A stretch of 64,000 nucleotides of DNA from Algibacter miyuki. Its GTDB lineage: Bacteria > Bacteroidota > Bacteroidia > Flavobacteriales > Flavobacteriaceae. Shown in pieces: positions 1 through 9,371 of the stretch. The notes under the pieces are model-generated. The model saw only the letters and a list, made by a program, of their open reading frames with translations. It was not told the DNA's origin and made no database searches. The DNA lies in contig NZ_JAUFQP010000007.1 of NCBI RefSeq assembly GCF_030409805.1, positions 434,001 through 498,000 on the forward strand, given 5' to 3'. Positions within the stretch are counted from its first letter, which is position 1. Each line of letters starts with the position of its first letter. Both the position numbers and the translations under genes were made by a program.

Positions 1-2442
1 GGAAGTAAACGCAGGGTTTAATCCAGTATCAAATTTCAACATATCCATTTTGAACACTTCATTATTAGGGTTATTTGTTGATGCATTATTATTAGATAAC
101 GTTGTAACACCAGCAGCTCCAACTGGAGACGCCCAATAATTATACCAATACGGATTTGCAGTTCCTTCTTGCCTACGCAGTGTTTTCCCGTTTGCAGAGG
201 TTACTAAATCACTATCCATGGTTTGAATAAGTTGTGAATCGTCCATGAGATCTAACGTTCCATTAAGTTCAAAATACCATGTATTTGCAACTTCGTTATC
301 ACCATTTACTTTCAGTGTATTTCCGTCGTTAATTAACAAACCTAAAGTGGTGTGGGACTTTGAGGTGGTAACATCGTTTTGAATATCTACAATAGACCAA
401 TCTTTATTATTCACTTCATCTGTAATATCCCAAACATCGCCATGTAACCAAGTTGCTTTGTTCGACCAATCGCCATCAGCAACCGACACATAAGGCATTG
501 GTGCCGTTTGCTCTTGTATTGTTGTAATATTATGTAATGTAAGCGTATTGTTATTGCTAGAAGCGTCGGCAGTTGTTACATTCACAATGTCTGTCATTGG
601 GTAATACCCCTCTAATGTACTCCAAGCGACTTTATCACTAGTTTGTAAATCTTGAATATCTTTAGGTATCACTTTACCAATAACATTGCCGCCGTTATCC
701 CCTATTTCTTGATAAACCATTTGCTGAATCTGCTCATCACTTAGTGCTTTTTGGAATACACGAACCTCATCGATATTGCCTCGAAAGTGACCAAAACTTG
801 GAAGCCTATTTGTTGGGTAATGTCCAATCCTGAAATTTCGATTGGTGTAATCATGTTTTGTCCCATTGAAATTTTTGGTTATTAATTCAGAATTAATCCC
901 AGGATCTGTAACCGTATTTAGTAATCTTCCATTAAGGTAAATTTTCACACTTTCAGTATCCGCATCAAAAACACCCGCAAGATGATACCAAATATCATCT
1001 TCCAACGATATACCGAATGAAGGATCAGGTTGTGCTTGATAGTTATTCATTGGATAATTACTAGAAGCCGTAACATCATTTTGTGCCACAATTAAAAATG
1101 CAGGCGTACGTCCATTTGTAATATACAAACGCATACTTTCTTGGCCTGCGATACTATACATATTTGGCAAATTCGCCCCCCCATCACTTTTAATTTTAAC
1201 CCAAGCCATTAAGGTTCCTGAACGCCAGTTTGTAATAAAAGTCTCAGTATCTAAATAATCGTCCACACCATCAAAATCAATGGTTGCATTTGATACAAAC
1301 GTGGTCATATCATCACGATAATCTAAATCGCCATCAGAAATTAAATCGCCATCAGTATCAGGCAATATGGATAAGTCGGTAGGATCTTCAATATCTTCGT
1401 TTACATCTAAAGTAGTATCATTAACACCGTTAGTTTCAAAAGCATCATCAAGACCATCATTATCGGTATCAACATTAGAAATAGCATTAGCTAATCCGTT
1501 TTCCAAAATATCTGGAATACCGTCGTCATCAGCATCTGTATCCATAAAATCGGCTACAGTATCTCCATCAGTATCTTCCGGAATTAAACCGCCTGGATAG
1601 TTATTATCTAATCCTTGAGCATCATAAGTGTAACTTGGTAAAATATACCCTTTGGTTTTTTGAGCTTCAATATTATCAGGAATACCATCATCATCGGAAT
1701 CTAAATCTAAGTGATTTGGAATACCATCGGAATCGGAATGAACACCCGCATTATATGATAATTCAAAAATTTGCAATGTGGCGTTAGAATTAGATCCATT
1801 ATTTTTTGCTACCCTAATCTCCAATTTATCTATTCCGCCAGGGATATTAATTAATGCAGAATTATTTGGTGCATTACTAGAAGAACTATTTGTTCCAATT
1901 ATAGTTTGATCATAAAATGTTCCGGTAGTTACATTAATATCAGTGATTGTAATAGGTACATTTACACCATTTATAGTAGCCACTAAATCGGCTCTGTCCT
2001 GATAATCAAAACCTCCAAATTTAAATTCTAAATCGTAAGCGGTATCTGAAAAATCGAAAGTATAAACAGCTACATCTCCAGCAGGAAAATCGGAGTTTTT
2101 AACTTGCAAATTCAAATAATCTCCAGAAATACTACCAATTGATTTAGAACCTACTCCTGAATTCCAAGCTGCACCGCCTTCTAAGGCAAAAGTTAAATCG
2201 GCAGAAACACCGCCAAAAGGATATATACCATTAATAGTTCCTGGATTAGACGTGTTATCACTAAACGTTTTTCCTAAGTCGACATAACCCGTAGGCACAT
2301 ACATTTCATCAACATCTAGAATCCCATCATTATCATCATCTACATCACAGCCAAAGCCACACTGTGCGCTTAGTGCAAATGCACATAAAAAAGTGAACAA
2401 GGTTAGCAACTGAACCTTTCTAACTAATAATGTTATCCCCAT
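1..2442 (-). CDS. Secreted LamG/TSP3-repeat protein, C-terminus beyond window
   Basis: Partial gene with 814 in-frame codons visible and its 3' end outside the window. The start ATG is followed by a signal peptide ending near ALSAQ (about residue 27). A calcium-binding type-3-thrombospondin-like stretch follows ([15 protein letters not shown], about 32-46). Next are a beta-sandwich region, four more Asp-rich DxDxDG segments (about 235-370) and a concanavalin/LamG-like domain (about 384-570, with [12 protein letters not shown]). The end of the visible part ([20 protein letters not shown]) resembles the module preceding the sorting domain in the T9SS cargos at 31736 and 52808. A T9SS sorting domain is therefore expected off-window; that is inference. 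Likely role: a large cell-surface or secreted adhesin or carbohydrate-binding protein. Confidence 0.85.
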   Translation of the reverse strand, partial: MGITLLVRKVQLLTLFTFLCAFALSAQCGFGCDVDDDNDGILDVDEMYVPTGYVDLGKTFSDNTSNPGTINGIYPFGGVSADLTFALEGGAAWNSGVGSKSIGSISGDYLNLQVKNSDFPAGDVAVYTFDFSDTAYDLEFKFGGFDYQDRADLVATINGVNVPITITDINVTTGTFYDQTIIGTNSSSSNAPNNSALINIPGGIDKLEIRVAKNNGSNSNATLQIFELSYNAGVHSDSDGIPNHLDLDSDDDGIPDNIEAQKTKGYILPSYTYDAQGLDNNYPGGLIPEDTDGDTVADFMDTDADDDGIPDILENGLANAISNVDTDNDGLDDAFETNGVNDTTLDVNEDIEDPTDLSILPDTDGDLISDGDLDYRDDMTTFVSNATIDFDGVDDYLDTETFITNWRSGTLMAWVKIKSDGGANLPNMYSIAGQESMRLYITNGRTPAFLIVAQNDVTASSNYPMNNYQAQPDPSFGISLEDDIWYHLAGVFDADTESVKIYLNGRLLNTVTDPGINSELITKNFNGTKHDYTNRNFRIGHYPTNRLPSFGHFRGNIDEVRVFQKALSDEQIQQMVYQEIGDNGGNVIGKVIPKDIQDLQTSDKVAWSTLEGYYPMTDIVNVTTADASSNNNTLTLHNITTIQEQTAPMPYVSVADGDWSNKATWLHGDVWDITDEVNNKDWSIVDIQNDVTTSKSHTTLGLLINDGNTLKVNGDNEVANTWYFELNGTLDLMDDSQLIQTMDSDLVTSANGKTLRRQEGTANPYWYNYWASPVGAAGVTTLSNNNASTNNPNNEVFKMDMLKFDTGLNPAFTS

Positions 2443-3154
2443 ACTACTTAATTTAATTTACTATCCTTTAATCACAAACCGTTCCTAAGTTTGAAATGAA
2501 AGTGTTTTACTACTTTTTAATAAAATACAATTGCTGATAATTCAAACAATTAATCCTATTAAAATCTTCTAACAAAAAACGTATAATCTCTTTTTTTTAA
2601 AGAGATTATAAAACAATTTACATGAAACACATTTACAATTTTAAAATTCAATTTTTAATAACGTTTGTGCTTTTACATTTCATAAAAAATATAAAAGTTG
2701 AGAAAAATTATATAAAACTAGAGCCACCACCATATAGGTTGCAACAAAAAAAACGAACAATTGAAATATACTTGAGGGAAGATAATTTCGATTAAAAAAT
2801 CAAAAAAAATGTAATTATGTATGAATTACAGTGCAATAATAGTCTAAAAATCAGATTCCACAAATAAAAAACAAACCAAAAGCCTTGTTTTTTTTATTCA
2901 AAAACAACTAAAATCCAGCTCCAAACCCCTCAATTTCAGAGATTAAAGCTTCTTAATTTTGATCAATATTATTATAAAAACCACTCAGATAAAAAACAAG
3001 ACAAACATTTGATTATCAGTAAATTAAAAAACCAACTTCACCCACTCCATAATTCACATATTTTTATAAAATCTAATATTATTTAAACTCTCTTATTTAG
3101 ACTAAAAAAAGATTTTAGTACGCTATGAGAAACATCGACGAACGACACTCGTTT
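2443..3154. other. Long AT-rich intergenic region, no gene seen
   Basis: About 710 bases between two minus-strand genes. I see no convincing coding frame on either strand. It holds a perfect 12-bp inverted repeat (listed separately) and a weaker A/T-only hairpin at 2866-2893 with arms AAAAAACAA and TTGTTTTTT. The latter could act as a terminator for the upstream minus gene but lies about 260 nt past its stop. The leader of the large protein at 1-2442 must lie in the left part. Confidence 0.6.
2582..2610. repeat. Perfect 12-bp inverted repeat (hairpin)
   Basis: Arms TATAATCTCTTT (2582-2593) and AAAGAGATTATA (2599-2610) are exact reverse complements around a T5 loop. It lies 140 nt upstream of the gene ending the window at the left. 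No T-tract follows either arm, so it is not an obvious intrinsic terminator. A leader hairpin or a protein-binding palindrome is possible; the function is unknown. Confidence 0.6.
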
Positions 3155-3973
3155 TTAAAGTAGAGCAATTTTTTTGGTAACCATTGTATTATTTTCAGAA
3201 TTTAAAGCAACCACATAAACACCTGTTTTTAAACCGTTAAACACAACACCATCTTTCAATTGATTTGATGATAAATTTCCCTGTTGAAAAACAACTTGTC
3301 CATTCATATTATATAAAATAAGCTGAGTTTTATTGCTATTTTTAGTTTTGACATAAAGTGTATTGCTGCGACCTACAAATCTTATAGACGCTTCGGTAAA
3401 TTTATCAATATCGCTACTTAATGAAATAGCACTTATTTGAAATACCATTTCGAATCTATTATTAAAAACACCTGCTTTGGAAGTAAAACTATATGACGCA
3501 TCTTGCCTTAAATCAAAGTATGTTTGAGTTAAGTTATCTCTTAAATATACCGATTGCCCTTCTCCCAAATTCATTGTTTCGGAAATTTTAATTTCAAACT
3601 CATGATCTCCTGAAGACTCAAAATTTAGCGGCACCACTTTATCTTCTGTAATTCCAGCATAGGCCTGTATACTCATTTCCATACCATTCAATACTAAACA
3701 AAAATCATCAGCGCTAGTCTCATTACATTCAGCATCATACCCATAATCGTAGGCATCAGAAGTGTAATCACTAAACCCCATTAAAAGCTCCTTTGCAAAA
3801 GAACTACCAGATTTAGAATAAAACTCTAATCTAATTTTTTGCATCACACTTCCTTTTGAAGCAACTTGTTTATTTTCCGATTCAAAAAACAAATGACTAC
3901 TATGTTGCCCAAAACTATTTCCGCAGATAAAGAACAGCAGAATAATAATGTTTAGAGTTGATGCTTTTATCAT
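3155..3973 (-). CDS. Small secreted protein with T9SS sorting domain
   Basis: 272 aa with an N-terminal signal peptide ending at GNSFGQ. The middle (about 90-190) matches the module found just before the sorting domain in the larger cargos of this window (VYLRDNLTQTYFDLRQ, then FTSKAGVFNNRFEMVFQ). The last ~75 residues are a type-A T9SS C-terminal domain (TKNSNKTQLILYNMNGQVVF ... GVYVVALNSE ... KKIALL). The protein is therefore exported by Sec, passed through T9SS and released or anchored at the surface. It lacks the long N-terminal domains of the related proteins and looks like a minimal cargo or the stump of a larger one. No enzymatic motif is seen. Confidence 0.85.
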   Translation of the reverse strand: MIKASTLNIIILLFFICGNSFGQHSSHLFFESENKQVASKGSVMQKIRLEFYSKSGSSFAKELLMGFSDYTSDAYDYGYDAECNETSADDFCLVLNGMEMSIQAYAGITEDKVVPLNFESSGDHEFEIKISETMNLGEGQSVYLRDNLTQTYFDLRQDASYSFTSKAGVFNNRFEMVFQISAISLSSDIDKFTEASIRFVGRSNTLYVKTKNSNKTQLILYNMNGQVVFQQGNLSSNQLKDGVVFNGLKTGVYVVALNSENNTMVTKKIALL

Positions 3974-4040
3974 GGTTGATTAGGTTTAATTTGGTCTAAC
4001 ATAAACAAGACGAACTATTTAACTTATTACAATAGTAATC

Positions 4041-4048
4041 CAAACATA
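4041..4048 (-). promoter_or_regulatory. Candidate -7 box for the small T9SS cargo
   Basis: On the minus strand this reads TATGTTTG, an exact match to the Bacteroidota -7 consensus TAnnTTTG, 67 nt before the ATG at 3973. The -33 side is only T-rich (GTTTTATTTAGG), so confidence is moderate. Confidence 0.4.
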
Positions 4049-4166
4049 ACCTAAAACCTAAATAAAACACAGATTAAGTACATATTTAAACGATTAAGTG
4101 TGTTTTACCGAATAAATAGAAAAACTAAACTTACAAAAAAAAGTATAGATGATAATTTTCAAGCCA

Positions 4167-5525
4167 CTAAACTAGATACGATACTAAATCTTCAATCTTG
4201 GAAATTAATTGAATTTTTATAGCTGTATTTTTCAAAGAAATCTTATTGTATTTAGACACAAAAATGCTTGCAAAACCTAACTTTTCCGCTTCCAAAATAC
4301 GTTGTTCCACACGTTGCACAGGTCTAATTTCACCCGACAATCCCACCTCTGCAGCAAAACAAAAATCTTTTTGCAAAGCCACATCTTCATTAGACGATAA
4401 AATGGCTGCCACTACAGCTAAATCAATAGCTGGATCATCAACCGTGATACCTCCTGTAATGTTTAAAAATACATCTTTCGCACCTAAACGAAAGCCTGCT
4501 CGTTTTTCTAAAACCGCCAAAAGCATATTTAAACGCTTAGCATTAAACCCCGTAGCACTTCGCTGTGGTGTTCCGTAAACCGCAGTACTCACCAAAGCCT
4601 GTACCTCTATCATTAACGGACGCATCCCTTCCAACGTAGCTGCTATGGCATTCCCTGAAAGTTCTTCGTCTTTTTTGGAGATTAAAATTTCAGAAGGATT
4701 AGAAACTTCTCGCAAACCTGAGCCTTGCATTTCATAAATCCCCAATTCGTTGGTAGAACCAAAACGGTTTTTATTGGCTCGTAAAATTCTAAAAACATGA
4801 TTTCTATCGCCTTCAAATTGCAAAACAGTGTCCACCATGTGCTCTAAAATTTTTGGCCCAGCGATATTTCCGTCTTTGGTAATATGCCCAATAAGCAAAA
4901 CAGGCGTTGCAGTTTCTTTAGCAAATTTAATAAGTTCCGTAGTACATTCTTTGATTTGAGAAATGCTTCCTGAGGAAGACTCAATATAATCACTATGCAA
5001 AGTTTGAATAGAATCTATAACTACAATATCGGGCTCTAAAGCTTCAATTTGTTTAAAAATATTCTGGGTTTTAGTTTCGGTTAAAATATAACAATTGTTA
5101 TTATTAGGGTTAATACGTTCCGCACGCATTTTTATTTGCTTCTGACTTTCTTCACCAGAAACATACAAGGTTTTATATGGTAATTTTAATGAAATTTGAA
5201 GCAATAAGGTACTCTTTCCAATTCCAGGCTCACCACCTAAAAGCGTAAGTGATCCAGGCACAATACCACCACCAAGCACACGGTTAAATTCCCCATCAAA
5301 AGTATCTAATCGGGGTTCTTTAGAAACATCAATATCTTGAATTCGCAACGGCATAGAAGCACGCTTCGTGGGTGATGTTGGTGTTTTCCAATCGCTTTTT
5401 TCGGGTTTTTGAATAACCTCTTCTACAATGGTGTTCCATTCTTTACAAGCATTGCATTGCCCTTGCCATTTTGCGTATTGTGTACCGCAATTTTGACAGA
5501 AAAAAGTAGTTTTTACTTTAGCCAT
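4167..5525 (-). CDS. radA: DNA repair protein RadA/Sms
   Basis: 452 aa, the usual family length. The protein promotes branch migration and recombination intermediates. It opens with a four-Cys zinc finger (C10, C13, C24, C27). A RecA-like ATPase core follows with Walker A GGEPGIGKST (about 97-106), the RadA-specific KNRFG motif (in RANKNRFGSTNELG) and a C-terminal Lon-protease-like domain. All key motifs are intact. It is the last gene of the panC-panD-membrane protein-esterase-radA run on the minus strand, 43 nt after the esterase, and may be co-transcribed with it. Confidence 0.97.
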   Translation of the reverse strand: MAKVKTTFFCQNCGTQYAKWQGQCNACKEWNTIVEEVIQKPEKSDWKTPTSPTKRASMPLRIQDIDVSKEPRLDTFDGEFNRVLGGGIVPGSLTLLGGEPGIGKSTLLLQISLKLPYKTLYVSGEESQKQIKMRAERINPNNNNCYILTETKTQNIFKQIEALEPDIVVIDSIQTLHSDYIESSSGSISQIKECTTELIKFAKETATPVLLIGHITKDGNIAGPKILEHMVDTVLQFEGDRNHVFRILRANKNRFGSTNELGIYEMQGSGLREVSNPSEILISKKDEELSGNAIAATLEGMRPLMIEVQALVSTAVYGTPQRSATGFNAKRLNMLLAVLEKRAGFRLGAKDVFLNITGGITVDDPAIDLAVVAAILSSNEDVALQKDFCFAAEVGLSGEIRPVQRVEQRILEAEKLGFASIFVSKYNKISLKNTAIKIQLISKIEDLVSYLV

Positions 5526-5568
5526 GATGTGTTTTTGATTTTGAATACTTTATTTAAATTCATTTGGT

Positions 5569-6720
5569 TTAATACCCAAAATCTTCTTTAATTAAATTTG
5601 CTTTTTCTAACATTTCATCCTTTGTAATACCGCCAATTTCTTTTAAGGTATAAGCCGATTGATAAGTACGCATCGCTTTTTTAGGTTCGCCAGTTTCTTC
5701 ATAAAAACGCGCCATATAATATGGTCCCAAAACGGTTTCCGGGTAAGCTTTTCGTCCCATTTTACCAAGTTCTTCGTAATACTCGAAAGTTTCATTTTTT
5801 TCGATAGCCGCAGAAATGGCTTTAAAATCGTTGATCAAAATTTGTTTATCAATATCAAATAAACTCTTTATGGCTTCATATTTTTCTTGAAGATATAACA
5901 CAGGTGAAATTTCTAATTCTAAAATAGTTTCTTTGTATTCCTTTTTTGAAATAGGTTGAAAGACATGAAAAATATTTTCAATAGCATTTGGAATAGCATG
6001 TGTTGGTACTGAATAATGAGAAGGACCGTCAAAACTATCAAAATTATAAACCACATTATCATTATCGATAGCCGAAAGATCGGCATTTAAAGTCGTTGTC
6101 ATTTTAACCGTAGAACTCACATCGTTAGTTGTATTTGCTAAGTAGTAGAAAATTTTAGATTGCGATTTCCCTAAACTTTCCGGAATATAATCAATCATGC
6201 TTGGTGCTAAAGATGGACTAATACTAATATAAGCCTGAAATACAGGTTGCGGTTTTAACAAGTAATAATTGATAAAATTAGCCGTTTCTCCATGCCCCAC
6301 AGCCACTTTAAAACTTCCTGTATGGTATTTATTTTCGATATAAGGAATAAGTTCCATGCCTATAAATTCGAAAAAAGCAGCTCCTGTTTCTACAGGAAAG
6401 GAGTTTTGCTCAGAATATAAACAATCTTCATATCGGGTTTTCATTTGATTTACACCAACCACAATAGCTTCTGGCATATCTTCCCAATAGGAATAATAAT
6501 CTACATTTCCGGCAACGGCTTCAAACATATAATCACCATCGAGCACCACAAAAAGTGGATAGCTTTTACTACTGCTAGAATCGTAACCACGAGGTAATTG
6601 AATTTTTAATTCGCGGGTATCTCCTAATTTTTCTGATTTAAGTGTTTCGTATTTTACTTGAGCATTTACACCGTTAAAAGCTAGGCTAAGCAAGAAAACT
6701 ATAAGAATGGATTTCTTCAT
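5569..6720 (-). CDS. Esterase-like alpha/beta-hydrolase fold protein, nucleophile Ser absent
   Basis: 383 aa with a signal peptide (ending GVNAQ). The sequence resembles the secreted esterase family of COG2819 / esterase-D type (IQLPRGYDSSSSKSYPLFVV, VVLDGD). The nucleophile elbow that should read GxSxG reads GHGET, with Gly at residue 144 (GGA codon) in place of Ser. The C-terminal ~100 residues look like a TPR-type helical repeat (ARFYEETGEPKKAMRTYQSA). It may be a non-catalytic relative acting as a scaffold or sensor, or it may use another residue. Located between the YbhN-like gene and radA on the minus strand. Confidence 0.75.
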   Translation of the reverse strand: MKKSILIVFLLSLAFNGVNAQVKYETLKSEKLGDTRELKIQLPRGYDSSSSKSYPLFVVLDGDYMFEAVAGNVDYYSYWEDMPEAIVVGVNQMKTRYEDCLYSEQNSFPVETGAAFFEFIGMELIPYIENKYHTGSFKVAVGHGETANFINYYLLKPQPVFQAYISISPSLAPSMIDYIPESLGKSQSKIFYYLANTTNDVSSTVKMTTTLNADLSAIDNDNVVYNFDSFDGPSHYSVPTHAIPNAIENIFHVFQPISKKEYKETILELEISPVLYLQEKYEAIKSLFDIDKQILINDFKAISAAIEKNETFEYYEELGKMGRKAYPETVLGPYYMARFYEETGEPKKAMRTYQSAYTLKEIGGITKDEMLEKANLIKEDFGY

Positions 6721-6922
6721 GTTAAAAAAGATTTGAGAATTAATTACGGCAAGGTATGAAATATGACATTAGCATTCAAGAAAAGTGATATTTTGAAAAC
6801 TATACTTTTAGTCCTTTTTTTTAAGGGTAGTAAATACTATTGAATGTATTTAAAATGGAGTTTTAAAACCGAATACATTAAATAAAAAACACATTAACAA
6901 TATACCAAACCTAGCAAGCGCT

Positions 6923-7013
6923 TGCGTTAGGGATTGCAGTGAAAAGCCCACAGCCTGACGGAGGAAGTGCGAGGACTTGTAGCGGAAAGCGCGACCTTTT
7001 TAGGGAACGCCCA
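6923..7013. repeat. ~90-bp structured intergenic repeat, copy 1
   Basis: This GC-richer block in an AT-rich gap has a second copy at 37861-37950. Roughly 60 of the first 70 positions agree, including GCGAGGACTTGTAGCG and AGCCCACAGCC. The ends GCGTT and AACGC can pair in both copies. An internal stem AAGT-GCGAGG-ACTT is kept through a wobble pair in copy 2. It sits in the 306-nt gap between the membrane-protein gene and the esterase. I know similar blocks as dispersed intergenic repeats of Flavobacteriaceae, from memory rather than a search. No coding potential. Confidence 0.8.
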
Positions 7014-7026
7014 AAGACAAACAACG

Positions 7027-7989
7027 TTAACTATTAGTCTTTTTCCGATTATAAATGGGTAAATAAATAAGCGATAAACCGCCAAAAAGAATAACCATTA
7101 AGGTTTGCGATGCCCACATAATCCAACCAAAAGCGATACTTGGCGCTTCGGCAATTCCGAAAATAGAAAACGCTGCATAAACAGCTAATGGGTAAGAACC
7201 AATACCGCCATTTGTTGCAGCAATACTAAAGCTTGCTGAAATAAACCCGATTAAAATGGCACCTGCGGAAATCCCCTCTAACTCTGACATTGAGAATGTG
7301 GTAACATAAAACATAAGCAAATACATACCCCATATAAAAAGGGTATGAAAAATGAATGCCCACTTTTTCTTCATTTTAAAAATACTTAAAGCACCTTCTA
7401 TTAAACCGCTTGCAAAATTTCTAATTTTTAAAGCAATTTTTGAATTGCTTTTTTTGATTATTCTTAAGAATAAAAAACCTAGAATAACGCATACAACCAG
7501 TCCTATCCCTATTTTTACAGGATTAAATTTTTCGACTAAAAAGCCATAAATAAAATCGAATTGCAGAAACAAAGTGATGGCAATAATACCGAGCATAACA
7601 ATTAAATCGGCAATACGCTCTGCGACAATGGTGCCAAAACCTTTTTCGAACGGCACTCCTTCATAGTTTGTAAGAATGGTGGCTCGAGCCACTTCTCCTG
7701 CTCTAGGAATGGTGTAATTTATTAAATAGGTTGCAAAAACAGCCATAACGCTATTACCAAATTTCACCTTATACCCCATAGGCTCTAACATAAACAACCA
7801 TCGATATGAACGTGATAGATGACTAAGTAAACCTAAAAAGACACCGAAAAATATCCAGACATAATCAGCATTTTTCGCGTATTCCAAAATTTCAGAAAGC
7901 GATACTTTGGCCAGTGAGTACCAAACCAAAAAAACTCCCAGTACTAATGGGAGTGTGATTTTTAAGATATTTTTTATTTGTTTATTCAA
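7027..7989 (-). CDS. YbhN/UPF0104 family (LPG-synthase TM-like) membrane protein
   Basis: 320 aa, almost entirely hydrophobic, with about eight predicted membrane helices. The sequence pattern matches the family related to the transmembrane part of lysylphosphatidylglycerol synthase (SHLSRSYRWLFMLEPMGYK, TIPRAGEVARATILTNYEGV, TIVAERIADL, ATNGGIGSYPLAVY). The family is thought to move lipids across the inner membrane; the substrate cannot be read from sequence. The only in-frame start is TTG, 3 nt after the panD stop, so it is almost certainly translated from the panC-panD transcript. Confidence 0.88.
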   Translation of the reverse strand: MNKQIKNILKITLPLVLGVFLVWYSLAKVSLSEILEYAKNADYVWIFFGVFLGLLSHLSRSYRWLFMLEPMGYKVKFGNSVMAVFATYLINYTIPRAGEVARATILTNYEGVPFEKGFGTIVAERIADLIVMLGIIAITLFLQFDFIYGFLVEKFNPVKIGIGLVVCVILGFLFLRIIKKSNSKIALKIRNFASGLIEGALSIFKMKKKWAFIFHTLFIWGMYLLMFYVTTFSMSELEGISAGAILIGFISASFSIAATNGGIGSYPLAVYAAFSIFGIAEAPSIAFGWIMWASQTLMVILFGGLSLIYLPIYNRKKTNS

Positions 7990-7992
7990 AAG

Positions 7993-8343
7993 CTATTTAA
8001 GTAAATTGGTAGCTTCGTCTGGAAAAACCAACGACGGCTTAAACACCTTAGCTTCTTCAATATCCATGATACCGTAAGTGATTAAAATAAGAACATCGCC
8101 TGGTGCTACCAATCGTGCAGCAGCGCCGTTTAATGTAATTTCTCCAGAGTTTCTTGGCCCTGGAATAGCATAAGTTTCTAATCTGGCACCATTGTTATTA
8201 TTTACAATTTGAACTTTTTCTCCTTGAATAATATTGGCGGCATCCATTAAATCTTCATCAATAGTAATACTACCAATATAATTTAAGTCCGCTCCAGTGA
8301 CTTTTACTCTATGAATTTTCGATTTTACTACTGTAATTTGCAT
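7993..8343 (-). CDS. panD: Aspartate 1-decarboxylase
   Basis: 116 aa. Converts L-aspartate to beta-alanine for pantothenate and CoA synthesis. The self-cleavage site Gly24-Ser25 (YIGSIT), which yields the pyruvoyl cofactor, is present, as are K9 and the conserved Arg in GARLETYAI. It follows panC by 13 nt, so beta-alanine synthesis and its use by PanC are co-expressed. Length and motifs are typical of the family. Confidence 0.97.
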   Translation of the reverse strand: MQITVVKSKIHRVKVTGADLNYIGSITIDEDLMDAANIIQGEKVQIVNNNNGARLETYAIPGPRNSGEITLNGAAARLVAPGDVLILITYGIMDIEEAKVFKPSLVFPDEATNLLK

Positions 8344-8356
8344 GTGGCAAAGATAA

Positions 8357-9208
8357 TTAATTTAATGCGATATTATCAATAAGTCTAATATCATCGGCAT
8401 ATACGGCTATAAAACCTCTATATGATTTGTTATTCGATTTTCGTTTTAAAGGCTTCAAGGTTTCTACTTCGGAAATAATGAAATATTCTAATTCTAATAA
8501 ATCATGTTTTGCGAATTGCTTCTCCACCCATTCCTGTACTTCAGTAGCACTTTTTGTGCCAAATTTTATTTTGGCAGTTTTTAAGGTTTCATAAATGAAA
8601 GGCGCAGCTTCGGCATACTCGGGTTTCAACCTTGTATTTCGCGAACTCATAGCTAAACCATTGGCTTCTCGATGGATTTCGCAACCCACAATAGTTAATG
8701 GCATTTGGTGTTTTTCTACGAGCTTTCTAATAATTTGAAGTTGCTGATAATCTTTTTCGCCAAAATAAGCTTTATGAGGTTTCACAATATCAAACAAACG
8801 TTTAACTACAGTACCTACACCATCGAAATGCCCTTGACGAAATTTGCCTTCCATTTCAAATTCTAAACCATCAAAATCATAGTGCTCCGATACGGTATTT
8901 CCATCGTAAACATCATCTACCGTAGGCGCATAAACAAGTATTTTGTTATCGCTTACTGTATTTAATAATTTAACATCGTTTTCTAGCGTTCTCGGATATT
9001 TGTCGAGATCGTCTGGGTTATCAAATTGGGTAGGATTTACAAAAATACTAACCACAACATGGTCGTTTTCTTCCAAAGCCTTAATAACCAATTCTAAATG
9101 TCCTTCGTGTAAAGCACCCATCGTTGGTACTAGACCTACGGTTAGCTTTTCTGCTTTTAGCGCATCTATTGCTGCCGTAATTTGTTGTTTTTCTGAGTAA
9201 ACTTCCAC
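8357..9208 (-). CDS. panC: Pantothenate synthetase (pantoate-beta-alanine ligase)
   Basis: 283 aa. Joins pantoate and beta-alanine using ATP. Nucleotidyltransferase motif HEGH at 34-37 ([15 protein letters not shown]), plus [15 protein letters not shown] and the KMSKS-like SSRNTRL. The best start is GTG at 9208; no in-frame ATG lies near. First gene of the panC-panD-YbhN-like run, divergent from the glycogen-synthase-like gene at 9372. Confidence 0.97.
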   Translation of the reverse strand: MEVYSEKQQITAAIDALKAEKLTVGLVPTMGALHEGHLELVIKALEENDHVVVSIFVNPTQFDNPDDLDKYPRTLENDVKLLNTVSDNKILVYAPTVDDVYDGNTVSEHYDFDGLEFEMEGKFRQGHFDGVGTVVKRLFDIVKPHKAYFGEKDYQQLQIIRKLVEKHQMPLTIVGCEIHREANGLAMSSRNTRLKPEYAEAAPFIYETLKTAKIKFGTKSATEVQEWVEKQFAKHDLLELEYFIISEVETLKPLKRKSNNKSYRGFIAVYADDIRLIDNIALN

Positions 9209-9272
9209 TTTCTATAAAAAAATTAACGCTTGCAAACTTAAGATTTTTACAGGCAATCTGCATAAAATTTTG

Positions 9273-9280
9273 TACTTTTG
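9273..9280 (+). promoter_or_regulatory. Candidate -7 box for the 9372-13762 gene run
   Basis: TACTTTTG fits the Bacteroidota -7 consensus TAnnTTTG. It lies in the panC-facing divergent gap, 91 nt before the ATG at 9372. No clear TTTG is found at the expected -33 distance, only a T-run near 9244. Confidence 0.45.
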
Positions 9281-9371
9281 CGTGTTTTTTAATGAGAATT
9301 CGCTATAAACATTGCGTTTTTGTCAAGAATTTTCATTCAAAAATGAATTAAAAGTCATCAAAAATAAAAAT

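Noticed and set aside
4246..4578. Open frame on the plus strand opposite radA
   Set aside because: It is fully antisense to a complete radA with all motifs, has no recognisable domain and no promoter box.
6923..7013. The ~90-bp repeat as a tRNA or riboswitch
   Set aside because: It has no TΨC-like GGTTCGA block or CCA-type acceptor, and the two copies lie next to unrelated genes in different relative orientations.
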